Shown here: positions 38,843 to 46,943 of the stretch, one piece after another
Layout of the letters: each line of letters begins with the position of its first letter
How positions within the stretch are numbered: position 1 is the first letter of the stretch
Notes under the pieces: generated by a model
Told to the model about the DNA's origin: nothing
Seen by the model: the letters and a program-made list of their open reading frames with translations, nothing else
Databases searched by the model: none
NCBI RefSeq assembly: GCF_016082275.1
Contig: NZ_MOWM01000047.1
Span: forward strand, 1 to 46,943
DNA: 46,943 bases
Reading direction: 5' to 3'
Source of the DNA: Variovorax sp. E3
GTDB lineage: Bacteria > Pseudomonadota > Gammaproteobacteria > Burkholderiales > Burkholderiaceae_C
Made by a program: the position numbers and the translations under genes

Positions 38843-38852
38843 AATCGAGTCT

Positions 38853-40361
38853 ATGAAAGAACACGTGGATGTCGTGGTGGTCGGCGCCGGCCCGGTCGGG
38901 CTGCTCACCGCCATCGAACTGACATTGGGCGGCGCGCGCGTCATGGTGCTGGAGCGGCTCGCCGCGCCGAGCATGGCCGTCAAGGCCTTGGGGATCGGCC
39001 CCCTCGGCGCCGAGGCGCTCCAGCGGCGCGGCATGGCCGACGCCATCGCCGCCGCGCAAGCGCGCACCTTCGCGGCCATGAAGCCGTTCCTCGAGCAGCC
39101 CGGCGCACAGGCGCGCGGCCGCGGCTCGAAGTTCAGCGGCCATTTCGCCGGCCTGTCCCTGATCCGGAAAGACGCGCAGAAAGAGCCCGAGCGGCGATCC
39201 CGCCCGGTGGACCAGCACGCCGTCGAAGCCATGCTGGCCGAGCGCGTGCGCGCCCTCGGCATCGAGGTGCGCCGCGCGTGCGAGGTCACCGGCTTCACGC
39301 AGCAGGCGGACGGTGTCGAGGTGGCGTGGGCCTCTTCAACGGGAGAGGGCCGCACCCGCTGCGCCTGGCTCGTGGGTTGCGACGGCGGGCGCAGCCTCGT
39401 TCGCAAGATGGCCGGCTTCGCCTTTCCCGGCACGCCGCCCACGCTGACCTTCTACCAGGCCTCGGCGGAAATCGACCATCCCGAACACCTGATGCCCATC
39501 GGCTGGCATCGCACACCGGGCGGCGTATTTTCCTATGGGCCGCTGCCCGGCCGCCTGTTCGTGCTCGACTTCAGCGGCCCGCCCGCAGACCGGCAGGCGC
39601 CGGTCACGCGCGAGGAAATCGAAGCCGTGCTGCGCCGCGTCAGCTGCACCGACGTTCGCGTGAAGTCGCTCGAGAACGCGAGCCGCTGGACCGACAACAC
39701 GCGGCTCGCCGACACCTACCGCCAGGGCCGGGTCCTGCTGGCCGGCGACGCGGCGCATGTCCATTCGCCGTTCGGCGGCCAGGGCCTGAGCCTCGGCCTC
39801 GCGGACGCCGCCAACCTCGGCTGGAAGCTCGCCGTCGTCGTTCGCGGCGACATGCCCGACAGCCTGCTCGACACCTACACCGCCGAGCGGCAGCCCGTTG
39901 CCAAGGCCGTGCTGGCGAACACCCTGGCGCAGGTAGCCATCATGCGGCCCGATCCGCAAGCGGGCGCCATGCGAGAGCTGATCGCGAACCTCATGCAGCT
40001 CGACGACGTCAACCGGCACATCGGCGAGCTCATGAGCGGCCTTGCCACGCGCTACGAACTCGGGTCGGTGCCAAACGAGGTCGGACGGCTGGTCGGCGAC
40101 AGGCGGGTCGGCCACGGCGACGCCGCGCTCTACGGCCTCATGCAGGACGGCATGGGCGTGCTTCTCGACGCCTCGGCCGGCGGCAAGGCCTCCAGGCTCG
40201 TGGCGGCGGCCACGCCGAAGATCCGTTGCGTGGCCGTCGACACCGGTCTTTCGATGCTGATCCGCCCCGACGCCTGCATTGCCTGGACGGGCGAGGCGAA
40301 CAGCATGGACGGCCTGGCGCAAGCACTCCAGCGCTGGTTCGGCTGCGCGATGGCGGCCTGA
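38853..40361 (+). CDS. FAD-dependent monooxygenase (PHBH-type)
   Basis: A 502-residue flavoprotein of the aromatic hydroxylase group that includes polyketide and rifampicin hydroxylases. The dinucleotide fold VVVVGAGPVGLLTAIELTLG opens the protein; the DG motif is LVGCDGGRSLVRK; the second FAD motif is LLAGDAAHVHSPFGGQGLSL. The C-terminal thioredoxin-like domain typical of longer members is present but short. It would hydroxylate an aromatic or polycyclic compound with NAD(P)H and O2. Its substrate is probably also the TetR inducer (inference). Drug inactivation or aromatic catabolism are both possible. Confidence 0.88.
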   Translation: MKEHVDVVVVGAGPVGLLTAIELTLGGARVMVLERLAAPSMAVKALGIGPLGAEALQRRGMADAIAAAQARTFAAMKPFLEQPGAQARGRGSKFSGHFAGLSLIRKDAQKEPERRSRPVDQHAVEAMLAERVRALGIEVRRACEVTGFTQQADGVEVAWASSTGEGRTRCAWLVGCDGGRSLVRKMAGFAFPGTPPTLTFYQASAEIDHPEHLMPIGWHRTPGGVFSYGPLPGRLFVLDFSGPPADRQAPVTREEIEAVLRRVSCTDVRVKSLENASRWTDNTRLADTYRQGRVLLAGDAAHVHSPFGGQGLSLGLADAANLGWKLAVVVRGDMPDSLLDTYTAERQPVAKAVLANTLAQVAIMRPDPQAGAMRELIANLMQLDDVNRHIGELMSGLATRYELGSVPNEVGRLVGDRRVGHGDAALYGLMQDGMGVLLDASAGGKASRLVAAATPKIRCVAVDTGLSMLIRPDACIAWTGEANSMDGLAQALQRWFGCAMAA

Positions 40362-40496
40362 GAAAACGCGCCGACGGGCTGCCACAGCCCCTCGGTTGCA
40401 TGCGTCCGCGCGCCCGCACGCCTTGTGCGCGATTCCCGTCGAACGATCCATAAGGGTATCCACCGGTCTGGCGCGACGCATCCGCGCGCACACTCC

Positions 40497-40520
40497 GAAC
40501 AAATGAACAGTGAACGAACA
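40497..40520. promoter_or_regulatory. Tandem GAAC repeats upstream of the SorC-type regulator
   Basis: GAAC occurs at 40497, 40505, 40512 and 40516 within 24 bases, directly ahead of the regulator's GTG (40552). Such short repeats may be an autoregulatory site; there is no proof. Confidence 0.35.
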
Positions 40521-40551
40521 ATTGATCTGACAGCCGAAAACGGGGCCTGCC

Positions 40552-41496
40552 GTGGACGCTGAACAAAGCCTCGCCATCCGCGCCGCCTGGCTTGCCTACG
40601 TCGGCGGCTACACGCAGGAAGCCATTGCCGACCGCTTGGGCATCACGCGGGTCAAGGTGCAGCGGCTGGTGGCGTCGGCCATGCAGAACGGCCTGGTCAA
40701 GTTCTTCGTGGAGGGCGTGCCCGCCGAATGCATGGCGCTCGAAGACCAGCTGATGCACGGCTTCGGCCTCACGCGCTGCGTGGTGGTGCCCGACGTGAGC
40801 GACCCCGAAGAGCCCGACGCCACCATCGCTAGCCTCGCGGTGGCAGCGGCGCGCTACCTGCACCGCGTGCTCAGCAACGGCGAGGTGCACACCGTGGGCA
40901 TCGGCCACGGCCGCACGCTGGCCGCCATGGTCGAGCGGCTGCCCAGCCTGCACCTGCCCGACACGCGCTTCATCTCGATGCTCGGCAGCCTCACGCGGCG
41001 CTCGTCGGCCAACCCCTTCGACGTGATCGCCAAGCTGGCCGAGCGCACCGGCGGCGAGTGCTACTTCATGCCCGTGCCCTTCATTGCCGACAGCGTGGCC
41101 GATGCCGAGGTGCTGCGCGCCCAGCGCGGCGTGCAGAACGTGTTCAAGCTGGCGCGCGAATGCCAGCTGTGCGTGGTGGGCATCGCCGACCTGATGCCCG
41201 ACACCCACCTGCTGCGCAGCCAGACCCTGACCGCCAAGGAGCTGCAGTCGGTGCGCAAGGCCGGCGCCGTGGGCGAGCTGGCCGGGCGCTTCATTGCCGA
41301 GGACGGCACGCAGATCACCCATGAAATGAACGAGCGCGCCGTGGGCGTGTCGCTCGACGACCTGCGGGGCCGCGACGTGCTGGCCGTCGCGGGCGGCAAG
41401 GACAAGGCCGATGCGATCCGCGCGGTGATGCGCGCCGGTGTCGTGACGGCCTTGATCGTGAACGAAGCCACTGCGAAGGCAGTGCTTCGGACCTGA
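40552..41496 (+). CDS. SorC/DeoR-type sugar-binding transcriptional regulator
   Basis: A 314-residue regulator of the SorC family. The N-terminal helix-turn-helix is AAWLAYVGGYTQEAIADRLG followed by ITRVKVQRLVASAMQNGLVK. The large C-terminal domain is the sugar-phosphate-isomerase-like effector domain: VGIGHGRTLAAMVERLP, then VGIADLMPDTHLLRSQTLTA and the end DVLAVAGGKDKADAIRAVMR. Relatives control polyol and sugar ABC importers, and this gene directly precedes one, so it probably senses the imported compound or its phosphate. GTG start; no strong ribosome site. Confidence 0.9.
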   Translation: MDAEQSLAIRAAWLAYVGGYTQEAIADRLGITRVKVQRLVASAMQNGLVKFFVEGVPAECMALEDQLMHGFGLTRCVVVPDVSDPEEPDATIASLAVAAARYLHRVLSNGEVHTVGIGHGRTLAAMVERLPSLHLPDTRFISMLGSLTRRSSANPFDVIAKLAERTGGECYFMPVPFIADSVADAEVLRAQRGVQNVFKLARECQLCVVGIADLMPDTHLLRSQTLTAKELQSVRKAGAVGELAGRFIAEDGTQITHEMNERAVGVSLDDLRGRDVLAVAGGKDKADAIRAVMRAGVVTALIVNEATAKAVLRT

Positions 41497-41560
41497 GGAA
41501 CAGGCCGACCGCCACCCGAGGCCGGCCCGTGCGCGTTGTCAAAAATACCGGAGACCATCC

Positions 41561-43006
41561 ATGTCTGAAGCAGCACTGAAGGCCCTTGCACGGGCTTGCC
41601 ATGATCAACGACTCGACCGCCGCGGCTTTCTGACGCGCGCCACCGCCCTGGGCTTCAGCGGCACCGCCGCGGGCCTGATGCTCAACGCCGTGTCCACCGA
41701 GGCCCTCGCCCAGGACAGCGGCGTGGACTTCATGAAGCACAAGGGCAAATCGCTCAAGCTGCTGCTGAACAAGCATCCCTACGTGGACGCGATGATCAAG
41801 AACATCGAGAACTTCAAGGCCCTCACGGGCCTGAACGTCACGTACGACATCTTTCCCGAGGACGTGTACTTCGACAAGGTCACGGCCGCGCTGGCCAGCA
41901 AGAGCAGCCAGTACGACGCCTTCATGACCGGCGCCTACCAGACCTGGAAGTACGGCCCCGCGCGCCAGATCGTCGACCTCAACACCTACCTGAAAGACGC
42001 CAAGCTCACCTCGGCCAACTACGCCTGGGACGACATCTACCAGAACCTGCGCGCCGCCACCGCGTGGGACGGCAAGGCCGGCTCCGAGCTGGGCGGCGCG
42101 GGCGCCAAGCAGTGGGCCGTGCCATGGGGCTTCGAGCTCAACAGCCTGGCCTACAACCGCCGCATCTTCGACGCGCTGAAGATCAGCGCGCCCACCAACC
42201 TGGGTGACATGGCCGAGAAGGCCGCCGTCATCAGCAAGAGCGGCAAGGGCTACGGCATCGGCGTGCGCGGCTCGCGCAGCTGGGCCACCATCCATGCGGG
42301 CTTCCTGTCGGCGTACACCAACTTCGGCAACAAGGACTTCACCAGCGCGGGCGGCAAGCTGGTGCCCGCCATGAACACGCCCGAAAGCAAGAAGTTCCAC
42401 CAGCAGTGGATCGACATGGTCAAGAACGGCGGCCCGAAGAACTGGACCAACTACACCTGGTACGAGGTCGGCAACGACCTGGGCGCGGGCAACTCGGCCA
42501 TGATCTACGACGCCGACATCCTGGGCTACTTCATGAACGGCAGCGGCAACAAGGAAGCCGGCAACCTGGCCTTCTCGGCGTTCACGCCGAACCCCGAGGC
42601 CAAGGGCCCGACGCCCAACATCTGGATCTGGTCGCTGGCGATGAGCGAGTTCTCCAAGCAGAAGGAAGCCGCCTGGTTCTTCATGCAGTGGGCCACCGGC
42701 ACGCAGAACACCACCTTCGGCGCCACCAAGGGCGACCTGGTGAACCCGATCCGCAAGTCGGTGTGGGAGAACCCCGAGTTCAAGGCCCGCCTGGAGAAGT
42801 CGTACCCCGGCTACCTCAAGCAATACCAGGCCAGCGTGGAGGCCGCCAAGATCTACTTCACGCCGCAGCAGCTGTTCCCCGAGTTCACGACCGAGTGGGC
42901 CTCCACGCTGCAGCAGATGTACGGCGGCACGCTGCCGGTCGGCGAAGGGCTGGACAAGCTCGCCGACGGCCTGAGCCGCAAGCTCAAGGGCGTCGGCCTG
43001 GCCTGA
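41561..43006 (+). CDS. ABC transporter sugar/polyol-binding protein (family 1, Tat signal)
   Basis: A 481-residue extracellular solute-binding protein of the MalE/UgpB type. The signal peptide has a twin-arginine motif (DRRGFLTRATALGF, Arg20-Arg21) and probably ends after ALA at about residue 50, so it is likely exported folded. The mature protein starts with KGKSLKLLLNKHPYVDAMIK and has the typical PWGFELNSLAYNRRIFDAL and WSLAMSEFSKQKEAAWFFMQ segments. Ligand unknown; the operon type (two permeases, two ATPases, SorC regulator) suggests a polyol or glycerol-like compound. Confidence 0.9.
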   Translation: MSEAALKALARACHDQRLDRRGFLTRATALGFSGTAAGLMLNAVSTEALAQDSGVDFMKHKGKSLKLLLNKHPYVDAMIKNIENFKALTGLNVTYDIFPEDVYFDKVTAALASKSSQYDAFMTGAYQTWKYGPARQIVDLNTYLKDAKLTSANYAWDDIYQNLRAATAWDGKAGSELGGAGAKQWAVPWGFELNSLAYNRRIFDALKISAPTNLGDMAEKAAVISKSGKGYGIGVRGSRSWATIHAGFLSAYTNFGNKDFTSAGGKLVPAMNTPESKKFHQQWIDMVKNGGPKNWTNYTWYEVGNDLGAGNSAMIYDADILGYFMNGSGNKEAGNLAFSAFTPNPEAKGPTPNIWIWSLAMSEFSKQKEAAWFFMQWATGTQNTTFGATKGDLVNPIRKSVWENPEFKARLEKSYPGYLKQYQASVEAAKIYFTPQQLFPEFTTEWASTLQQMYGGTLPVGEGLDKLADGLSRKLKGVGLA

Positions 43007-43091
43007 CGCACGCGCCCGCCGCCGACGCGGGCCGCAGAGCCTGCCGGCGGCGCCCGGCAGCTTTCATCGACATCTTTCCCGGGGAGTTTTC

Positions 43092-44024
43092 GTGAACACG
43101 ACCACATTGGCGGCACCGCTGCGCCCACGACCGCGCCGGCGCCTGCGCTTCCAGACGCTCTTGCCCTACCTGCTGAGCCTGCCGGCGCTGCTGGTGTGCA
43201 TCGGCATCCTGATTCCGTTCTTCACCGCGGTGAGCTATTCGCTGCAGCGCTACAACCTGTCGTTCCCCGACCAGCGCGCCTACGTCTGGTTCGCCAACTA
43301 CATCGACCTGTTCACCGACGCGGCGTTCTGGAACACGGTGCGCGTGTCGCTGGTGTACACGGTGGCCACGGTGGGCGTGCAGCTGTTCCTGGGCATGGGC
43401 ATCGCGCTGCTGCTCAAGGAGCGCAACCGCGTGAACAACGCCATGAGCGTGCTGCTCATCCTGCCGCTGATGGTGGCGCCGGCCATCGCCAGCCTGATGT
43501 GGAAGCTCATGACCAACCCGAGCTTCGGCGTGCTGAACTACCTGCTGGGCCTGGTCGGCATTGCCGACTTCGGCTGGTCGTCGCGGCCCGAGACCGCCAT
43601 GTTCACCGTGGTGCTGGTCGACACCTGGGTCTACACGCCCTTCATCATCGTGCTGCTGCTGGCCGGGCTGCGCGCGCTGCCGCCGCAGCCCTTCGAGGCC
43701 GCGCAACTGGACGGCGTGCCCGCCACCTTCGTGTTCTTTCGCATCACGCTGCCGATGCTCACGCCGTACATCCTCACGGCCGGCATGTTCCGCATGCTCG
43801 ACAGCATCCAGCAGTTCGACATCATCTATTCGATGACGCAGGGCGGCCCGGGCGACTCGCTCACCGCGTTCCAGGTGCAGGCCTACCTGGAGGCCTTCAG
43901 CTTCTCGAACATCGGCAAGTCGGCGGCGCTGGTGCTGATTCTCTGGGCCATCACCTACGTGCTGTCGACGCTCTTCATCAAGCACTGGCTCAAGCTGCGG
44001 CAACGCGCCCGCGGCCAGGCCTGA
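43092..44024 (+). CDS. ABC sugar transporter permease, MalF-like
   Basis: A 310-residue inner-membrane permease with six predicted helices after an Arg/Pro-rich N-terminus. The EAA loop that contacts an ATPase reads FEAAQLDGVPATFVFFRITL followed by PMLTPYI. GTG start at 43092 with GGGGAG upstream. It pairs with the next gene to form the translocation channel. Confidence 0.92.
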   Translation: MNTTTLAAPLRPRPRRRLRFQTLLPYLLSLPALLVCIGILIPFFTAVSYSLQRYNLSFPDQRAYVWFANYIDLFTDAAFWNTVRVSLVYTVATVGVQLFLGMGIALLLKERNRVNNAMSVLLILPLMVAPAIASLMWKLMTNPSFGVLNYLLGLVGIADFGWSSRPETAMFTVVLVDTWVYTPFIIVLLLAGLRALPPQPFEAAQLDGVPATFVFFRITLPMLTPYILTAGMFRMLDSIQQFDIIYSMTQGGPGDSLTAFQVQAYLEAFSFSNIGKSAALVLILWAITYVLSTLFIKHWLKLRQRARGQA

Positions 44025-44049
44025 AGCACCGCGCAGGACGCACCACGCC

Positions 44050-44904
44050 ATGACTTCCGCCACCTTCTTTCGCATTGCGCGCCCCGTGCTGCTGACCGCC
44101 GCCGGCCTGTTCTTCCTGTTCCCGTTCGTCTGGGTGCTGCTGATGTCGTTCATGACGAACCAGGACATCCTGCGCGACACGCCCACGCTGGCGTTCTCGC
44201 CCACGCTGGACAACTACGCCTCGCTGATTGCCGGGCAACTGAAGACCGACGTGGGCTCGCTGCCGAGCGACTACATGCACAACCTGTGGAACAGCCTGCT
44301 GCTGTCGACCTCGTCGGTGGTGCTGTCGCTGATCCTGGGCGTGCCCGCCGCCTACGCGTTCGCGCGCTTCAAGTTCAAGCTGGGCGAGGACATCGCCTTC
44401 ACGCTGCTGAGCTTTCGCTTCGCGCCGCCCATCCTGGTGCTGCTGCCGCTGCAGCTGTACTTTCAGGAGATCGGCCTGTACGACACCTACGTCGGCCTGA
44501 TCTGGGTGTACCAGCTGATCACGCTGCCGCTCATCCTGTGGATCGTGCGCGGCTACTTCGAGGACATCAGCCCCGACATCGAGCACGCCTACCGGCTGGA
44601 CGGCCACAGCTGGCTCAAGAGCTTCGTGAAGATCGCGATCCCGCTGGCGCGCCCGGGCATCGCGGCGGCCGCGCTGCTGTCGTTCATCTTCGCGTGGAAC
44701 AACTTCGTCTTCGCGCTGATCCTGGGCTCGTCGAGCGTGCAGCCGGTGACGGTCGGCGCGCTGGCCTTCATCACCGCGTCGGGCATCCAGTACGGGCAGA
44801 TCGCCGCGGCGCTGATGCTCAGCGTGCTCCCCACCGCCACCATCGCCATGTTCGCCCAGCGCTATCTCGTCGAGGGCCTGAGCCTCGGCGCGGTCAAGGG
44901 CTGA
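44050..44904 (+). CDS. ABC sugar transporter permease, MalG-like
   Basis: A 284-residue permease with six predicted helices. Its EAA-like loop is IEHAYRLDGHSWLKSFVKIA followed by IPLARPGIAAAALL, so the first EAA residues are EHA. The C-terminus LVEGLSLGAVKG is characteristic of MalG-type subunits. It starts 25 bases after its partner and ends 12 bases before the first ATPase gene. Confidence 0.92.
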   Translation: MTSATFFRIARPVLLTAAGLFFLFPFVWVLLMSFMTNQDILRDTPTLAFSPTLDNYASLIAGQLKTDVGSLPSDYMHNLWNSLLLSTSSVVLSLILGVPAAYAFARFKFKLGEDIAFTLLSFRFAPPILVLLPLQLYFQEIGLYDTYVGLIWVYQLITLPLILWIVRGYFEDISPDIEHAYRLDGHSWLKSFVKIAIPLARPGIAAAALLSFIFAWNNFVFALILGSSSVQPVTVGALAFITASGIQYGQIAAALMLSVLPTATIAMFAQRYLVEGLSLGAVKG

Positions 44905-44916
44905 GGAGCCTCCCCC

Positions 44917-46026
44917 ATGCCCCATCTGACAATCAACGGCCTGTCGAAGTCCTTCGGCAAGAAAAAGGTGCTCGACAAGCTCGACATCGAAGTGCAGCGC
45001 GGCGAATGCCTGGTGGTGTTCGGCGGCTCGGGCTCGGGCAAGACCACGCTGCTGCGCCACATCGCCGGGCTGATGGAGCCCGACGAGGGCCAGGTCTGGG
45101 TCGACGGCAAGCTGGCCGACGAGGCCACCGCGCAGGAACGCGGCGTGGCCATGGCCTTCCAGAACTTCGCGCTGTACCCGCACATGACGGCGTTCGAGAA
45201 CATCGCCAGCCCGCTGCGCGCGCGCAAGATGGACGAGGCCGCGATCGCGAAACAGGTGCGGGAAGTGGCCGCGCTGCTGCGCATCGAGCATGTGCTGGGC
45301 CACACGCCCAAGCAGCTGTCCAACGGGCAGAAGCAGCGCACCTCGCTGGCGCGCAGCCTGGTGCACAAGCCGCAGATGATCTTGCTCGACGACCCGCTGC
45401 GCAACGTCGACGCGAAGATCCGCTTCGAGATGCGGCTGGAGTTTCCCAAGCTGTTCAAGGCCTTCGGTTCGACCGTGCTCTACGTGACGCAGGACTACCG
45501 CGAGGCGCTGGCGCTGGGCGACCGCATCGGCGTGCTGGTCGACGGGCGCTTCCAGCAGATCGACTCGCCCGCGGGCGTGTACCGCAACCCGCAAAGCCGC
45601 GAGGTGGCGCGGCTGTTCGGCGACCCGCCGATCAACCTGTTCGAGGTGACGCCGCGATACAGCAGCGGCAGCAGCGGTGGAAACGGCAACGGCGCGATGG
45701 AAGTGCAGATCGGCGGCCACACGCTCGCGCTGCCCGAGCCGCGCGCCGAACTCGAGAACCGCCCCTGCGTGCTGGGCGTGCGCCCCGAAGACGTGGTGTT
45801 TTCCACCGAGCGGCAACCGGGCGCGCTGCCCGTCACGCTCGAAGCGGCCATGCCCATCAACGTGCGCACCGTGGCGCTCTTGAAGGCTGGCGACGGCGTC
45901 GAGCTCTTGTCGAGCCGCCCCGAAGACCCGGTGCTGGCCGCGCGCCGCGAGCGGCTGGAAGGCTTTGCCACGCTGGTGCCGGGCCGCAGCATGTTCTTCG
46001 ACCGCGCCAACGGCGCGCGCCTCTGA
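44917..46026 (+). CDS. ABC importer ATPase subunit A with altered catalytic motifs
   Basis: A 369-residue MalK/UgpC-type ATPase with a C-terminal TOBE-like regulatory domain (VLGVRPEDVVFSTERQPG). Walker A GGSGSGKTT (36-44) and the Q-loop Gln82 are normal. Three motifs are not: the signature is LSNGQ (134-138) instead of LSGGQ; Walker B reads MILLDDP, so the catalytic Glu is Asp159; and the switch His is Gln192 (VTQDY). This resembles the degenerate half of heterodimeric ABC ATPases. A Gly/Ser/Asn-rich linker (residues about 248-258) precedes the regulatory domain. It is presumably paired with the next ATPase. Confidence 0.92.
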   Translation: MPHLTINGLSKSFGKKKVLDKLDIEVQRGECLVVFGGSGSGKTTLLRHIAGLMEPDEGQVWVDGKLADEATAQERGVAMAFQNFALYPHMTAFENIASPLRARKMDEAAIAKQVREVAALLRIEHVLGHTPKQLSNGQKQRTSLARSLVHKPQMILLDDPLRNVDAKIRFEMRLEFPKLFKAFGSTVLYVTQDYREALALGDRIGVLVDGRFQQIDSPAGVYRNPQSREVARLFGDPPINLFEVTPRYSSGSSGGNGNGAMEVQIGGHTLALPEPRAELENRPCVLGVRPEDVVFSTERQPGALPVTLEAAMPINVRTVALLKAGDGVELLSSRPEDPVLAARRERLEGFATLVPGRSMFFDRANGARL

Positions 46027-46045
46027 CCCCCAAGGAAACTCTGTC

Positions 46046-46943
46046 ATGGCCTCCGTCACGCTCACAGACGTCAGCAAGATCTACACGCAGAAGGGGCGCG
46101 CCGACAACCGCGCCGTGAAGTCGGTCAACATGGCCATCGACGACGGCGAGATCATTTCGCTGCTGGGCTCCTCGGGCTGCGGCAAGACCTCGACGCTGCG
46201 CATGATCGCGGGCTTCGAGTCGGTCAGCGAAGGCGCCATCCGCATCGGCGGCAAGACCATCAACGACCTGAAGCCCGCCGAGCGCAACGTGGCCATGGCC
46301 TTCGAGGGCTATGCGCTGTACCCGCCGCTCACGGTCTACAACAACATCGCCTTCAGCCTGCTGCGCGGCAAGGTGCCGCGCGAGGAAGTGCGCCAGCGCG
46401 TGCGCCACGTGGCCGAGCTGCTCGAAATTACCGACATCCTCGACAGCTACCCGCCCACGCTGTCGGGCGGCCAGCAGCAGCGCGTGAGCCTGGCGCGCGC
46501 GCTGGTGCGCCACGCCGACCTGTACCTGCTCGACGAGCCGATGTCGCAGCTGGAGCCGCAGCTGCGCGCGCTGCTGCGCGGGCGCATCAAGGACTACCTG
46601 ATCGCGCACCGCATGACCTCGGTGTTCGTCACGCACGACCAGACCGAGGCGGTGGCGCTGTCGGACCGCATCGCGGTGATGTCGGGCGGCGTGCTGCAGC
46701 AGTTCGCCTCGCCGGAAGACTTGAAGGAGCGCCCCGCCAACCTGTTCGTGGCCGGCTTCATCGGCGAGCCCGCGATGAACCTGCTGCCCGCCACGGTGTC
46801 GCGGCGCGAGGGCCGGCTCGAAGCCGTGGTGGCCGCCGGGCCGGGCGAAGAGGCCTTGCGCGTCAGCTTCGGCAACGTCGACCACATCGCCACCGCGGCC
46901 GGCCTGCCCGACGGCCATGCGGTGCACCTGGGCGTGCGGCCGC
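46046..46943 (+). CDS. ABC importer ATPase subunit B (3' end outside window)
   Basis: A second MalK/UgpC-type ATPase, 299 codons visible and open at the window edge. Start MASVTLTDVSKIYTQKGRAD at 46046 with AAGGAAA upstream. Walker A is GSSGCGKTS (41-49), the signature LSGGQ (139-143), Walker B LLDEP with catalytic Glu164, and the switch is His197 (VTHDQ), all normal. Two positions are unusual: the Q-loop Gln is Glu87 (MAFEGYALYP) and the D-loop Asp is Glu170 (SQLEPQLR). It thus keeps the catalytic Glu and His that subunit A lacks, which suggests an obligate A/B pair with one main hydrolysis site. Confidence 0.92.
   Translation, partial: MASVTLTDVSKIYTQKGRADNRAVKSVNMAIDDGEIISLLGSSGCGKTSTLRMIAGFESVSEGAIRIGGKTINDLKPAERNVAMAFEGYALYPPLTVYNNIAFSLLRGKVPREEVRQRVRHVAELLEITDILDSYPPTLSGGQQQRVSLARALVRHADLYLLDEPMSQLEPQLRALLRGRIKDYLIAHRMTSVFVTHDQTEAVALSDRIAVMSGGVLQQFASPEDLKERPANLFVAGFIGEPAMNLLPATVSRREGRLEAVVAAGPGEEALRVSFGNVDHIATAAGLPDGHAVHLGVRP

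Noticed and set aside
38798..39442. A 427-residue form of the TetR regulator with a long N-terminal extension
   Set aside because: The extension is antisense to the monooxygenase and has no domain; the start at 38797 gives a standard TetR length.

Overview
The window looks like chromosomal DNA of a Burkholderiales bacterium, most likely Comamonadaceae close to Variovorax. The basis is the uniformly high G+C coding with G/C-ending codons, the Bug-type (TctC) periplasmic receptors typical of this group, and gene families that read as beta-proteobacterial throughout. This assignment is an inference. I saw no tRNA, rRNA, insertion sequence, CRISPR array or phage gene.

Layout. 1-4.0 kb: a sugar-acid or carboxylate type operon (SDR, two Bug receptors, an exported beta-propeller lactonase). 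4.1-10.4 kb: housekeeping genes psd, a small winged-helix regulator, an FKBP prolyl isomerase, then grpE-dnaK-dnaJ behind tandem terminators and a good sigma-32 promoter. 10.4-10.9 kb: an AT-richer gene-free leader with a perfect 22-bp palindrome. 10.9-15.7 kb: the stress triad prkA-yeaH-spoVR. 15.7-22.4 kb: aroQ, a LysR regulator and, divergently, a cluster made of a stand-alone Rieske protein, a Rieske-deficient oxygenase, a GST-like protein, glutathione-dependent formaldehyde dehydrogenase, an alpha/beta hydrolase and S-formylglutathione hydrolase. 22.4-25.2 kb: small GNAT, VOC, TfoX-like and 3'-5' exonuclease genes plus a hydrolase. 25.3-28.1 kb: an arsenic operon arsR-arsB-arsC-arsH. 28.1-31.8 kb: an AraC regulator, gnd, a GNAT and gntK. 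31.9-37.8 kb: a tripartite RND efflux operon. 37.8-40.4 kb: a hydrolase remnant, then a TetR regulator divergent from an FAD monooxygenase around a clear double operator. 40.5 kb to the end: a SorC-type regulator and a carbohydrate/polyol ABC importer with two non-identical ATPases; the second runs off the window.

The most interesting system is at 17.2-22.4 kb. The [2Fe-2S] cluster and the mononuclear iron of a Rieske oxygenase sit on separate polypeptides, next to a GST-like protein, followed directly by the two enzymes that oxidise formaldehyde through glutathione. This recalls the NdmC/NdmD/NdmE N-demethylase of caffeine-degrading pseudomonads, but here the Rieske protein is free-standing and not fused to a reductase. 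I propose a split Rieske demethylase with built-in formaldehyde disposal.

Caution on sequence quality. Eleven otherwise intact, conserved genes (psd, dnaK, prkA twice, yeaH, spoVR, fghA, a hydrolase, arsB, arsC, gnd, gntK) carry twelve single frame breaks, nearly all explained by one missing base in a short homopolymer, usually G or C. I treat these as sequence errors rather than pseudogenes. One of them creates a false ArsC-ArsH fusion.
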